Below, piece by piece: positions 21,181 to 33,654 of a DNA stretch of 64,000 nt. Numbering within the stretch: position 1 is the first letter of the stretch; each line of letters begins with the position of its first letter. Source of the DNA: Acephala macrosclerotiorum (taxonomy: Eukaryota; Ascomycota; Leotiomycetes; Helotiales; Mollisiaceae). The translations under genes and the position numbers were made by a program. Below the pieces are notes generated by a model that was not told where the DNA came from, did no database searches, and saw nothing but the letters and a program-made list of their open reading frames with translations. The stretch is from contig MU119273.1 in assembly GCA_014904845.1 (NCBI GenBank), positions 133,743-197,742 of the forward strand, in the 5' to 3' direction.

Positions 21181-23316
21181 ATGTCGGAAGATGCACCTGC
21201 CCCAGCTCCTATCCTGCCATCTGCGCCCGCAGAATTAGAACCAACCGCGTCCGAGGTTGCGACTGGAACCGAAATCAAGGACGCAGAGACGACGAATGGC
21301 GCAATCTCAAATGGGATTGAGGCCAAGAACGAAGTCGCGACTGATGCCGACGCGCCAGTCGGAAGTATGTTTGCTTTTCCATTTTCTCGATCTAACCTTC
21401 ATTTTCGTATCAGCCTGCTAATTGATAATCTCCCAGGTTCAGCTCCAGCAACAGAATCGACGGACGACAAACAACCAGCTGCTGCGGACAACGTCACACA
21501 AGGCCGACCATCAACAGCTCAAGAAGATATCGAGATGAAGGACGCTTCTGTACCCAGCGATACAGCAGAAGCACCTGTTGAATCCTCCGAACCTGCTGCT
21601 CCAGCTTCTGCCTCTGCTGCCAAAGCCAAGACTCCTCGCCGCAAATCTGGTGGGGTACCAGAACACAAGGGCAAGAAGCTGAACAAAAAGGCCTCCGCTG
21701 CTAAGTTGACGCACACCGATGCGCAACCTGGAGATTACTTCTATGTCAGACTGAAGGGATACCCTCTGTGGCCTGCAATAGTGTGTGATGAGAGCATGCT
21801 CCCAAACACCCTGATTAAGTCAAGACCAGTTACTGCTGCTCGCCCGGATGGCTCATATCGCGCTGACTACGAAGATGGTGGACCTAAGGCCAAGGATCGC
21901 ACATTCCCAGTCATGTATCTACACACAAACGAATTGTAAGTTCACCAAGTTATCTCTGTGCTGAGTGCTCGAGCTGACTCCATTCGATAGTGGTTGGATC
22001 CCAAACTACGACCTTGTTGATCTTGACTTCGACGATGTTGCCACTGTTACGACCAATATGCGCAAGGACTTAGCTGCTGCTCGTCAACTTGCTGCTGAAA
22101 AGAACGACTTAGACTACTTCAAGGAGATCCTGAAGAATTTCATGGAAGCAAAGGAGGCTGAGCGTGCTTTGAAGGAAGCAGCTAAAGCCGAAAAGAAGGC
22201 GAAGAAGGCCGCGGCATCCAAGAAAGAAAAGAAGTCGGCAAAGGCGGTCACAGATGACGATGAGGACGTCGAGATGGCCGATGCCCTTGGGGAGCCAGAC
22301 TCAGACGAGGCAGCAGTCGATTCAGAGTCTAAAAAGACTTCCGGCGGTATTAAGCGGAAGGCAGAAGATGTGAGTACGATTTCAGGAACATTAAGAGGCT
22401 GCTAATCTGTTCGCAGACTCCTCAACGCACTGAATCAGTCAAGAAGCCCAAGACTACCATCAAGCTGAATACCCCCAAGACCAACGGCACCTCCACCCCG
22501 AAGTCTGCTAAAGAGACTGCTCCGAAATCCGCGAAATCGAAGACAAAGAAGGCTGCTAAAGCTGCTGAGACTCCGGAGGTAGTTGCGCCCAAGGAACCCG
22601 AGCTCACAGCTGAAGAGAAGCGGGCAAAGAAAGAGGTACGGTGATCGGGTATCAATATCTGCAAATTTTGCTAACGAACTCGTAGAAAGAAATCTTGTTC
22701 CTGCGACACAAGCTGCAGAAGGGTCTTTTGACTCGCGACCAAGAGCCAAAAGAAGAGGAGATGAAAAGTATGTCCGAGTTTGTGAGCAAGCTCGAAGGCT
22801 ACGCAGACCTCGAGGTCAGCATTATCCGGGCTACGAAGATCAACAAAGTCTTGAAGGCAATTTTGAAGATGGCCTCGATTCCTAAGGAAGAAGAGTTTCA
22901 TTTCAAGACCCGTTCTCAGTCCTTGCTAGACAAATGGAACAAGCTCCTGGCGGTTGAGCAAGGTGAACCTACCACTACAGCCACCACCAATGGAAACACT
23001 ATTGAAGCAAAGGCCGGATCTGAGGATGCCAAACCCATCCCAGCTGAGGCTACAAATGGCACGAAAGAATCTTCTACTGAGGAGAAGGCGGAGGAGAAGA
23101 CCGACGAGAAACCATCTGAGGCAGAACCTGCTGCTCCACCACCAGCCGATTCGAAGGACGCACCTACAGATTCAGAGGACGTCCCTGCACAATCAGCCGA
23201 TGAGCCTGCAAAGGTATGTACATTTCTACTAAAATCATGCCATACTTGACATTTGAAGCTAACCCAAACCACAGGAGGTCAACGCAGAGCCCGCTGCAGT
23301 TGAAGCATCTGCCTAA
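21181..23316 (+). CDS. PWWP-domain chromatin protein
   Basis: PWWP domains bind methylated histone lysines together with DNA, so a nuclear chromatin role is likely. Six exons are read: 21181-21364, 21437-21935, 21991-22369, 22417-22635, 22686-23213 and 23275-23316, giving 616 residues. The first ~170 residues are Ala/Pro/Glu-rich and low in complexity, followed by a basic KTPRRKSGG segment. The PWWP core is PGDYFYVRLKGYPLWPAIVCDE near residues 182-203, continuing into YLHTNEFGWIPNYDLVDLD across intron 2. A long Lys/Ala helical stretch follows, then basic segments. Near residues 430-505 a helical domain (EILFLRHKLQKGLL ... ATKINKVLKAILKM) resembles the TFIIS N-terminal/LEDGF-type fold, an inference from pattern. 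The tail is again Glu/Ala/Pro-rich. The exact fungal orthologue was not identified. Confidence 0.85.
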
Positions 23317-23940
23317 TCTACATAATATTTGATTTTACAAGGGGGTTATTACAAGGGAGCTCTCGATGGTCCCGATTCACGGCCACATATACTGGTTATA
23401 CCGTACTTGAACAGACGGTGCGTCGATGAGAAGCCGCATTGCGATTTGGTAGCATTGGCAATTTTCATTTGACGGCCAGCGTTAGGGCAGATTTCGCATC
23501 TGAACCTCGACATGGTTTCGCAACTGCGCGTGTAACACTATGCGATACAGGGTCTTTCTCTCTCTCCTGGCTGGTGCTGCTGAGCATCATCTTGATTGTA
23601 CAAATCCGATTTTCTAAAATTGCGCTGCGGGGGTGATGATGGATAACGAGGTCGGTACTGGAGTGGGGTCCTTTTGCATGATCACTAGTCCTCAAGTCTA
23701 TTGAGATTGACAGTTACTCGACTTAAGTTAGGCAATAAAAGCAAAATACATGACATTGATTCTTGTGCTAGTGATCTACCGGTATCTCCAAGATGAAGAA
23801 ACTTGTGAAACTAAGGACAACGACTTGAAAGCGGTGACCTAAAGAAGCGACTCCACTAGAATTTGAGAGTGGCAGAAATTATTTCGACTACGAATTCTTA
23901 AAAGACGTTATCAAGCGAATCTACACCCAATACACACGCA
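23317..23940. other. Intergenic region PWWP gene / rcl1
   Basis: About 620 bp with no supported open frame; it should hold the PWWP gene 3' UTR and the rcl1 promoter. Confidence 0.4.
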
Positions 23941-25149
23941 ATGGCAGCCCCGGCCCCCGAATTCTTACGCTTCACAACCCATAAGTCTCTCACACATCGT
24001 CTTGTTCTATCTACACTCACCGGCAGACCGGTCCATGTCTCCCAAATCCGGTCCTCCTCACCCACCAACCCAGGTCTTGCGCCGCACGAAATATCTTTCT
24101 TACGACTACTCGACAGCATCACAAATGGCTCTGTCATGCAAATATCGTACACGGGCACAACGCTCACATATATCCCGGGTCTGATAACGGGAAGCGTCTC
24201 GACGGGAGGGAGTGATGTGGTGAAATGCGTTCTGTCGGAGACGTGTAGAAGAGGAGTCAGTTGGTTCTTATTGCCGCTCTGCATACTTGCGCCATTCTCG
24301 AAAGCACCGATAAATGTGCGGTTTGAAGGTGAAGGCGTTATTACGTCTGCGACGGAAACGGGGGATGTGAGTGTGGATACAGTACGGACGGCTATTCTGC
24401 CATTATACGAAGCATTTGGGATTATGGCGAGTAAACTCGAACTCAGAGTCTTACAAAGATCTTGTGTTGGGTCGAGAGGGAAAGGTGGTGGAGGGGTGGT
24501 GGAGTTGAGGTTTGGGAGTCAAGTCAGGTTACCGAAGACGTTGCACATGAATCGGAGCCCAGGGAGAGTCAAGAGGATACGAGGAGTGGCGTATAGTACG
24601 GGAGTGAGCGCCAGCAATAATGCGAGGATGATACATGCTGCGAGAGGGGTGCTGAATCCTCTGGTTCTGGATATACATGTTGCGAGCCAGTATGATCAGG
24701 CACCGCTGGTAGGGGACAAGTCCAGTGCGAGTGGGAAGAAGAGAACGGGTGTAGGTTTTGGACTGAGCTTGATCGCGGAGTGTAGTTCCGAGGGAATCAT
24801 ATACTCGGCGGACGTACCAGCGCCCAGTCAGGGTGGTGTTACACCGGAGGAGGTGGGAAAGAGGTGTGCGTACCAACTCTTGGAGGTGATCTCGCAAGGG
24901 GGGTGTACAACGAAAGTTGGAGCGCCAACTGTGCTGACTTTAATGGCTATGGGTTCAGAAGATGTGGGCAGAGTGAGGTTAGGGAGAGATGTGGTGGGAA
25001 CTGAAGATATCATTGGTCTGGGAAGGGATCTAAAGAAGTTTGGTGCGAGTTCGTGGGGTCTAAGAGATGCCGAAGAGGATGGCAGTGGAGACATAATAGT
25101 AAGTGTGAAAGGCACTGGCGTCGGCAACGTTGGTAGAAAGATAGCGTGA
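23941..25149 (+). CDS. rcl1: Rcl1, RNA 3'-phosphate-cyclase-like rRNA processing factor
   Basis: Rcl1 acts in the nucleolar small-subunit processome with Bms1 and is needed for 18S rRNA production. It belongs to the RNA 3'-terminal phosphate cyclase fold but is a non-cyclase relative. The gene is a single exon of 402 codons. Features are LAPHEISFLRLLDSITNGS near residue 45, YIPGLITGS, the FLLPLCILAPFSK segment near 110-120, the GVAYSTGVSASNNARMIHAA block near 220, and a C-terminal half ending in VSVKGTGVGNVGRKIA. It is somewhat longer than the yeast protein, mainly from Gly/Ser-rich inserts near 180 and 265. The stop lies only 84 bp from the stop of the convergent downstream gene, so the 3' UTRs probably overlap. 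Confidence 0.9.
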   Translation: MAAPAPEFLRFTTHKSLTHRLVLSTLTGRPVHVSQIRSSSPTNPGLAPHEISFLRLLDSITNGSVMQISYTGTTLTYIPGLITGSVSTGGSDVVKCVLSETCRRGVSWFLLPLCILAPFSKAPINVRFEGEGVITSATETGDVSVDTVRTAILPLYEAFGIMASKLELRVLQRSCVGSRGKGGGGVVELRFGSQVRLPKTLHMNRSPGRVKRIRGVAYSTGVSASNNARMIHAARGVLNPLVLDIHVASQYDQAPLVGDKSSASGKKRTGVGFGLSLIAECSSEGIIYSADVPAPSQGGVTPEEVGKRCAYQLLEVISQGGCTTKVGAPTVLTLMAMGSEDVGRVRLGRDVVGTEDIIGLGRDLKKFGASSWGLRDAEEDGSGDIIVSVKGTGVGNVGRKIA

Positions 25150-25233
25150 TGGAACCTTGAAGTCCAAAGCATTGAACATCAGCCGGTATGGCCTCATAGT
25201 GGTATATTGGTACTTTTATGATACAGTGGCTTT

Positions 25234-26348
25234 TCAGCCCAATCCGCCCACTTGTCTTTGAAACCTAGCGTTAGCAGCATTCAGTCGACGGTTCGCTGCA
25301 AGAGCATGGAACTCAGCAGAGAATCCAATCGTCTGTATAGCTGATTCCGTGGCAGCTCCATAGTCTTGCCATTGTCTTCTCAGATTCTGAACGACATGGA
25401 AATCTGCCAGGACAACTGTACCAGCCCAAAATATATCCAAGCCCGCGTCATCCTCTTCTTCCCCTTCTGTTCTCGGAGGCGGCTCGGCGAGCAGCCTTTC
25501 TCTTTCTTCGTTCCTTCCTGCATCCACCTCGCCACTCCCTGAGGCTGTAGTCTCTTGATTTCGTGGAGGTATTGGTCGTAATTCGATCCCATCGTTACCC
25601 GTAATGCCATCTCTCATAACCCCTTGCTCTTCTGAATCGTGATCCTGTGCCGAGACCACTTCTGCCCTTGGTTGGTCACTAGGAGGTAACACCGAGCCTG
25701 AAGACAAAGCTGCAATGACCTTTGTGAGCCGTTCTCTTTCCACATGCACAGACAGCATAAAACATTGTAATCCCAAGATCAGCAAATCCAACAACATCAG
25801 ATGTATCTTCGACGTCGGACCTTTCTGCCCGATAAGATCAATAATCACCCCACCATGCAGATACCCTCGCATGGCTTCTCCAGCTTCAGGCCGTGCGGTG
25901 AAAATGTGTAACAGGATGCAGATGAAGTTGGGTCCGAAGATGGCGCCAATGTAGGGTCGGTGTTGGGGCGCTGGGGGGATGAAGTTTGGTTTGGGCGTTA
26001 GGAACATCATCTGGTTGAACGCCCGGAGGAGCAGACGGAAGAGAGAACAGCTATGCAGATTTTTAGCAAGAATATCTGGCTTGAAGTGGGATATGTCGCT
26101 AACTCCATGTAATACACAATCGAGAGCTCGACGTATATCAAAATATCCAAATTCGTCATAAGATTGCTAACGAACTCATGCCTCTTCCTTGTCCGGGCCA
26201 GGACTCTCTTCTGCGCCGGAGACGTAGCATCTTGTGGCCTTGTCGGTGGTTGTTGTACGAGCTCTACGTTCTCCCCTGATGCATTCGCGCTCGTGTTCGC
26301 ACTGGTATCGGTCCTGGGCAGGTCGGTTGGCGTGGAGTCATTGTTCAT
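25234..26348 (-). CDS. DUF1746 membrane protein, Dsc4-like
   Basis: The protein looks like the DUF1746 family, which includes subunit 4 of the Golgi/endosomal Dsc E3 ubiquitin ligase in fission yeast and filamentous fungi (needed for SREBP cleavage). Two exons, 26348-26104 and 26050-25234, give 353 residues. The intron (donor GTTAGC) joins YYMD to CSLFRLLLRAFNQM. The N-terminus is Thr/Asn-rich. The core has RKRHEFVSNLMTNLDILIYVELSIVYYM (first hydrophobic segment), GAIFGPNFICILLHIF and HLMLLDLLILGLQCFMLSV (further membrane segments). The C-terminal half is polar, with ERERLLAEPPPRTEGE, and ends in a conserved-looking helical region. The Dsc4 assignment follows from the family and is moderately sure; the membrane topology is read from hydrophobicity only. 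Confidence 0.75.
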
Positions 26349-26807
26349 AGCTTGATGAGCCTCATTGGAAAGGACGGCAGGTTGTGTGTGGTGTGAGATT
26401 TCACATCATTCGGTGGGATGTTGAGGGCAAGGCGGAGAGCAATCGTGCTTGCCTGCTCGTGTGAGGTGCTGATGCTCTTGGAAGTTGCTCAAAGGGTGCC
26501 TCTGATGAAGCGATGCTCCGGCACGTGATAGTCGATCGACGTCAACCACGAACGCTCCTTTTCGTTCATCCTTAGCCTCTTTCTTTCATTCAATGCTCGC
26601 ACTTTGCTATATCTCTTTAATTGCCTTGAAGACTAATTTTCACGCGAATTGAGCTAGATCTAGCACCATCGAGGAAGATTCAGCCAAACATACGCATTAT
26701 CAGTGTCCAACGTGCGCCTTTTCGCACTCGCTCTATCCCTATATTCTCAACCCTAGCTTTTATCTACATCAATCTGCTATACACTGCCATTTTTCGCAAA
26801 GAGCATC
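26349..26807. promoter_or_regulatory. Divergent promoter region, DUF1746 gene / 2EXR gene
   Basis: These 459 bp separate divergent genes and should hold both promoters. No strong motif was seen. Confidence 0.4.
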
Positions 26808-27653
26808 ATGCAACCACGTCGAAGGATCGCTCCTTCAGCTCCTCCCAGCACTCTCACATCTTTCACCATATTCTCCAAGCTGCCTGCGGAAATCCGTTTC
26901 CAAATCTGGAACCTCAGCCTCCTCTTGGCTGTGAACGATAGCATGATGAACATCATTGTTCCTGTCATATGGGACTCTCGTCAACGAGTATTACGCTCGT
27001 CTCGGAAACCACAAGCTCTTCTCCACACGTGCAAAGAATCTCGAGCCGAAGCACAAAAAATCTACCAGCTACGCTTTGCTTCTTCGCCTGAATTTGCCAG
27101 AGTCTACTTTTCCTACGAGCATGATATTCTCTTGCTAAATTGGGCATCATTAGGTCCAGCTCCAGGAAGAATAGGAAGGAAGATGACGGATGAGGAGTGT
27201 GGGAACGTCAGGAGTTTGATGATTAGCGAACAATCATTGTTGACACACGCCGAGGAGAACTTGCGCGAGTTGGAACGCTTCACTGGATTGAGAGACCTAT
27301 TTGTGCTGTGTGATGAGGACAACATCGAATTTGGCGACGAGTATGGGTCTGAAGGAATGATCCAGCTTGCAAAAGGGCTTGATGAGGGATTGGAGGATGA
27401 GCAAACTCACGCCTTGAGGACCCAGAACTGGCCTGAGTTGGTATGTTTGAGGAGTGATGATGGGATGCCGGCTTGTTCAAGGCATTGGTGGTTTGACGGC
27501 TGGAATCAGAGATGCATGGTCAAGCAGAAGGATAAATGGCCAGAAACACTTGCTACTTCCCTGCTGTTGACGCATGAGGATGATGCTGAGCATGACGCGG
27601 TGTTTCTATTGAATATGCTGTTCATGCATGCCACTGGTCAGCCGTTTCCATAG
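26808..27653 (+). CDS. 2EXR-domain protein
   Basis: This is a member of the large fungal 2EXR family, named for paired E-x-R motifs, whose biochemical role is unknown. The frame of 281 codons has no intron. The diagnostic N-terminal block is FTIFSKLPAEIRFQIWNLSLL near residues 22-42, followed by ALLHTCKESRAEAQKIYQLRF near 70-90 and YFSYEHDILLLNW near 103-115, which is the usual order of conserved elements. The C-terminal half is less conserved. It appears intact, unlike the two relatives at 39.7-41.8 kb. Confidence 0.85.
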   Translation: MQPRRRIAPSAPPSTLTSFTIFSKLPAEIRFQIWNLSLLLAVNDSMMNIIVPVIWDSRQRVLRSSRKPQALLHTCKESRAEAQKIYQLRFASSPEFARVYFSYEHDILLLNWASLGPAPGRIGRKMTDEECGNVRSLMISEQSLLTHAEENLRELERFTGLRDLFVLCDEDNIEFGDEYGSEGMIQLAKGLDEGLEDEQTHALRTQNWPELVCLRSDDGMPACSRHWWFDGWNQRCMVKQKDKWPETLATSLLLTHEDDAEHDAVFLLNMLFMHATGQPFP

Positions 27654-28703
27654 TACCTGGTAGCATGGTTAATTTGTTGATACCGTTTTCTTCTACTTCT
27701 ATGAGCCTTGTTGGGAACAGAATTTTCTTTGGACTAGTACCAGGGATTTTGGGTACAAGTGAGGAGTAGTTGTATAATACCAAACTGAATACCTAATCAA
27801 TACCTCAAATACCAAAGGCCTTGAGATCCCGTCTTGCTCTTCCCGTTCTACGACTTTCTTGCCCTTCTGCTTTCATCAGACATGGATCTTTGTTGAACTC
27901 ATGAGAAACTACCTGACTATTTGTTAAAGCTAGGAAATAAGCTTTTTTGATTCTACGGCTTCCCAAATCAGTTAGAACAATTGAACTTGAAGACCACCGC
28001 AAGTTTCTCGTCCATTTATTACGAGGCCATTACCGTCTCAAAGTCAAAGCACCATCTGGGAAAAGATGAAAACGGTACCCTGCGGTTGACGACAGGGCAG
28101 GTTCTTCCCAGAAAGTTAGCTTATTCTTGCCGTGTGGTCTATACTTCTAACTGAGGGCAAATTTCAACCTGCGTTTTGGCCCCCATTGTCTCAACCGCTC
28201 CTAGCTGCTGGTACAGTGGTGGCTCCGAAGCGGTCCTAGTGAAACGATTCAGATTAAGTCAGAATATGACGAAACTTGAAGATTGAAGAGATTTGCCTTT
28301 TTGTAAACTTAGAAGTACCTGCCAGAAAGTGTTCACGTGCTTTCAGGAAGAGTAGAAAGGGGAAAAGGGCTTTTGAAGAGAACAAGAACATGTCACTATC
28401 ACACAATCGAACAGAAACAACCCCTCATTCAAAAACGGCCGTGGCCATTTAATTGCAGATACCTCGTTATCTATTGCTACTGACACAAGCATCACCCCAG
28501 TCAGCCGTAGCCAACCGACTGCCAACGCCATTTGTCCGGACGGACGACTTATCCTCCTCCCAAACGCCTTCGCAAATTCAATTACCAGTAAGTGTATATG
28601 TCAAAAAGGGAAACCTATCGTAACCTTGACCTCCCCGCGCCGATGCTATGCCATACCCGCAATATGTATGTCCAGGACTTTTGTGCCGCCTTACCTCACT
28701 TCT
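27654..28703. other. Intergenic region 2EXR gene / med14
   Basis: About 1.05 kb between convergent genes. No open frame with recognisable content was seen, nor any RNA gene. Confidence 0.4.
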
Positions 28704-31700
28704 CTAATCGATCTCCACTATTTCCTGCCGCTTGACTTGCTGACCTCTGCCCTGACTCTGGCTCTGACTTTGATTCGGTGTTGGCTGCTGTCTTTGTTGC
28801 TGTACCTGCTGTTGCTGTTGTCTCGAAGGCGGGGCTTGAGTTGGTGCTTGCCTTGCGGCTGCAGCTGGGGCTGGATTTTCGGCAGCCTCTCGAACGTGAA
28901 TGACCGCATCGGACAGAGCAAACTCCCTGACCACTTCGTCCATCTTCACCAAAAGTTCCTCAGCGCCACTTCCTTGCGCCACGCCACTCTTACGCATACC
29001 TCGCCAGTTCGATCCATTTGACGTCCATAGAGGCTTGAATGCGTCATCGAGATTATCAGTCTCCTTGGTTCGAGAATTGGTATTCGTGCGCTGAATACAC
29101 CACCATGGATCGCCTCGTCGCTGTCGCAACCTGACTTCGAACAGAACCTTTCGGAGTATTGGCGCATAACCTGGATTTGGTGATGCGTGCCTTAGGTTGT
29201 ATCGGATGATATACCAATCAGCTGCTCTCACGTTGACAAAAACCTCCCCTCTGTCGTAAAGAGCGTCATCATCCCAGGCATTTTCGATCGCGTTCAAGCC
29301 TTTCAGGACAGGTAAAGTCAAGGCGAGAATAGTAGCGACACCATTGAGACCCTCTGATGTGTTCAGAACCCTGCCTAGGAAGTCCGCTATGCGGACGTGA
29401 GGGTTGCCTTTCTCAAGAATCAACTTCATCATCTTCTCCGCCGTACTGAAATCAACTGTGGCTTTGTATTGTGGCAATTGGCTTGCCATAGCATCTCCAT
29501 TTGAGACTCCCGAAGATGCATGCCCGTATCTGAATACGATCTTACCCAACGAGACTGTCTCACACTGCAAAGTTTTCTCGTGCTTCTGCAGTACTTGCAC
29601 GAAAAGTACAAGCCTTTCAATGCTGACAATACGTTCGATCATCTCAGGAATGACAGGTTCGCCAACGGCACTGCGCAGCCGAAAAGCAAACGTGCCGGTT
29701 GTAGGATTGAAGGCGATATCAGGATCGACTCTCCTGTTGAGATTTGCGATTGTTTTCGGTAGTGGAATGGTCATACGCGCTTCTGTGATCACAACAGCGT
29801 TCTCTTTCAAGTTCGACGATCGCTGAATCAAGCTCGTGTTGGATGACTGAGGTGCGGCCACCGAGTTCTGTGCCGCTGCGGCCGGAACGGCAGGATTCGT
29901 AGCATGAACCTCGATACCTTGAAAAGCAAGTTTAATGAATTCTCTCGCCCACGGTCTCCTCGTCTGCGGCGGCAGTAAGTCTGTAAACCTGAGGCATATA
30001 GATGGTATGGACAACGTTTTCGATGGTTTTCCGTCTCGAGACTGGTGGCGAACACGTCTGGAATGGAGAAATTTGCGATTGGCGTAATGTGAGAGGAAAG
30101 CCGTGGTGTAAACGTTGAGCGCGGACAAGAACGAATAGCTAATCGTAGGCCAGACAGTGCTAATTGGTACCTTCTCGAACGCGGCAATACCGAGAGCATT
30201 TGGGCTGGGATCTAAGGGAGTGGATCGCGTAACGCTACTAGAATTAATGACTGAGAGCGAGCAAAGGATTAAGACTTACAGTTTGATTAAAAACCAGCTG
30301 GCTCCACTCGTGCTTAGGCAAATCAAAAGGTACCAGTCTTCAATCCATCCAGGTCTTCTAAGCCATATCTGGGATTGCGTGTTCTTGGGTATCTTTTCAG
30401 AAAGGACGCTGGGTTTAATAGCAGGAAGTTTGCGTAATCTCGGCCATCCAAATGTCACGCCTCGGCTATAAATATCGTCCTCGATGAGCTTATATCGAAG
30501 ATATTCGAGAATTCGAACGGCTTTCTCGATAGGATCTTCAATTCTCTTCCGATTTGGATCCTTTGGGTCTGTGGTAGGCGCATTCAACGAGTGCTCGTAA
30601 TGGCCGATTATGCGATTGGTCGGCGAGAACACAAATCGGCCAGATATGGGGTCAATCTTGACGCAAACTTCTCGCTCGTTGGTCAGTTGAACCTTGAGCT
30701 CTGGAGTAGAGGGGTCGTTCGTAGAAGTAGCCAGAGAGAAAGACAATTCCTTATTGGCGTATATTGGGTGTAAAATTAGCTTATCGAAGATAGCAGTCAA
30801 GATGTGGCTGATGTGTCTCGCCGTTAGTACCTGGAGAAAAGACTCTATGGAGATGTTCATGGTGTCGAATGGGATGTCGGCGTCTTTGATCTCTTTATGG
30901 TCTCGAAACCATCTGAGGAATAATCGACTCGTGCAATTTGGGTCTGGTTGGTTATCGTCTGACTTGCCGCTATGAACACCAATAATAACCCAGCTTTTGG
31001 AGCCAAAGCCATTATAACGATTCAGCCAGTATTGAACAGAAAGTGCCCTGTTCAGCCCCTCTACTCTCAAAGTATCCGTCCTTTTCGCCCTGGCAAGGTC
31101 GAATGCTTGGCGTCTGCACTCATTGATTTTGTAGGTTAACACCATCTCGTGGAGATATTTGTAGCATCCGGAAAGACCATCCTTTAGGGAAATCTCGTTG
31201 ACTTTGTTTTCGATGAAATTTCGAACCCTTGGGGACAGAGATGGCGTAGAGGGTGTAAACAGGAACCGAAAGTCAATGAACCAGAATTGCGATTTAGGAT
31301 CTTCATCGGCAATTGTCAGGTCTAGCTCAAATTCCCCTTCGACCCTGAATGTTGCACGACCGGACTTAATGGTGTATGCTTTGAATTGCGGAGGAATGCT
31401 ATCATAATCATCGAGATTCAAGCGTATTGAAAGTAAAGTGTTCAGTTTCTCTAGAGACTGCAAGACTTCTTTAGCTGTCAAAGAGGGTGGTGGTATGTAA
31501 CCCAACTGCATAATGTTAATAGATGTCAAATTAGTATTTGTCAACACTTACATCAGGCATCCAGTGGGCCTTCCCTGTGGTTAAGACTGGTACTGCTGTT
31601 TTCAGATCCGGATTTGGTAACCTTGCGTAGATAAGGTCCCTTTTTTTTGCTGCCAAGAGGTCGATCGCATTAATGTAGTGCATTTTCTCCCTGTCCTCAT

Positions 31701-32286
31701 GGGCCTTTATGTCTATGGCTCTGCCAACCTCTTCGGCTTTTCGGCTCCAGCCAGTGATTACGAGTGCCTTCAGCCATGCTTCATGAGTGGGAGTGACAAA
31801 CTCCAGTAAGCGTTTCTTTTTGGCTTGGTTCTCCAGCGAATTGTCATCTGCGGAAGAATGCGACGCGTTTCCATTGAGCACCGAAGCAGGTAATGGCATC
31901 TGTGCCATATCGTTTATAGTCGCAAGCATGCCTGAATAGGACTTTTGCGCCAATCGAGATAATAGCAAGGACAACGGCATATACCCATCCGTAATGTGAA
32001 GGATCTCTGGTGGAAGCTGGTCCATGCGATTATGTATGCCATGTGCGAGTCCGTTTCCTGCTCCATTCCCATTCTGCGTCTGATCGGAAAAGTTGCCATT
32101 AATGCCATTCGATATCGTTGGGCTGATCGGGGTCATATTCTGTTGAGGCTCGGCTCGTCCTTTCCCCTTCTCCTGCCCTTTCTCGGAAGTATAGTAACCT
32201 CCATTGACACCGTTATGCCGTTGATCTCTGTCGTGATTTGTGTGCGATCCATTCCTGCTCCCCTGGTCCATGATGACGCCAGGCAT
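28704..32286 (-). CDS. med14: Mediator complex subunit 14 (Rgr1)
   Basis: Med14 is the backbone subunit that links the head, middle and tail of Mediator in RNA polymerase II initiation. Exons are 32286-31552, 31505-30280 and 30237-28704, giving 1164 residues. The N-terminal ~90 residues are Asn/Gly/Ser-rich and disordered. The signature follows: MDQLPPEILHITDGYMPLSLLLSRLAQKSY, then EEVGRAIDIKAHEDREKMHYIN, then LGYIPPPSLTAKEVLQSLEKLN across the first intron. The rest forms the long conserved repeat region. The last ~60 residues are Gln-rich (PPSRQQQQQVQQQRQQ). The first ATG after the upstream region is at 32286; a second Met at 32271 (MDQGSRNG) is an equally good start. The second intron hides near a false end (FLIKL) and was placed by phase. 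Confidence 0.92.
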
Positions 32287-33654
32287 ACTCTCCGTCTTCG
32301 ATTCCCCTTCCAATCTCTCCCGCCCCCTCTGGACTGCCCCAGCTGCCCCTTCTCCAGCCTTGGTCCGCTCCGTCGACTCTATCGTGGCCGATGTAATACG
32401 AGACGCAGGCCGAGGCGTTCGAGGGGCTCAAGGAGCAATGACAGAGGCGCAAGCGCTATCTCTGATGATCTAAGAGCATCGGCGCGAGCAAATGTATCGC
32501 GGTACCCTGAGCACCGTTATGCTGTTGAACGATCGCGGCGAGAGATATCGCGCGGCTCTGCGTTGTATGGGAATGCAGAGCGCGACCTTGCAGAATGGCT
32601 GGGCTGGGTCGTGTTCGCGGCTGGGGAAAATCTCGGATTGTTGGTTCGTGAGGGAACGCTGGTGTTGATAATTGACGATCGGAGTATGTGGGGTATTCGG
32701 ATTCCAGGTTGTCGTTGCACACAGAGGTGGATGATGAGTGCGTTGTTGAAAGTTAGGTACAAAGAGTTGGCGGTCCTTCATCATCTTCCGGAACTTTGCG
32801 TTAGGAAAGGCACTAAGGCGCCGGCTTGGCGCTCCAGTTCACGTGACAAGGATGCTCCAGGTCTTTCAGACGTCGTTATTCACAGAGCGATCCGGACAAG
32901 AGCAAGTATAGAATTTATTGAATTTAATCTCCGAGAAAATGATAAGGAAGAGTGGGAGTGAACAGGTTCATAACCAAGATGTGTTGTTTGTCCGGTTCAG
33001 GCTCCAGACCAGCGGGACTTCAAGGTGGTAAGACTATGGTGATCGACCGCTCACAATCAACAGCTCTTAGTTTTCACCCAATCTCAATTTGTGCCATGCA
33101 TTTCAAGTCTTTCATTCACCCAATTACCTGTGTCAATTTCAGTTATCATTTAGTCACGTGTCGTAATTCAAGCGATTAGTCATCTCGCCAGTGAAGCGTT
33201 CGTTGGCAGCTCCAGCAGGGGTTGTGTCACTGCTTTTGAATGGCTGCAAAATCCCATTGGAGTCGCAGATTTGCATTGTATATCCTCAAATTCGAGCTCG
33301 ACAAACAGGAATGCCTCTAACTTTGCACGTGCAAAACTCATAATGACATTCATCACTTCCCCAATGAGCGGCAACAAACCTGCCTTGTCTCAAAATGGCC
33401 GTGACAGGACCCTGGCCCATCTCTCTCTTCGGGAAAGCTCATGGTCTATCAAGCACCTGAGCCTTGCTACTCTCTTTATCTCACACCCATTTCAATCTCT
33501 GTGGCGGTCATGATCACCAGGGACTCTGTTCTTCTCACCTGCCAGACGGTGCTACGGATGTCTTCAGCAATTCAATGCTTGATCTGATTCACGCGATCGC
33601 ACGATGCTGACGTCGCATTGCTGACTGGTCAGAACTTCATAGGCCGCGGTCAAA
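32287..33654. promoter_or_regulatory. Intergenic region med14 / atg22
   Basis: About 1.37 kb between divergent genes. The upstream part continues in an open antisense frame (31996-32961), which looks like composition and not a gene. Nothing else was seen. Confidence 0.4.

Noticed and set aside
31996..32961. Open frame of 321 codons antisense to the med14 start
   Set aside because: It overlaps the med14 coding region on the other strand, has no domain or conserved motif, and its composition follows the opposite coding strand.
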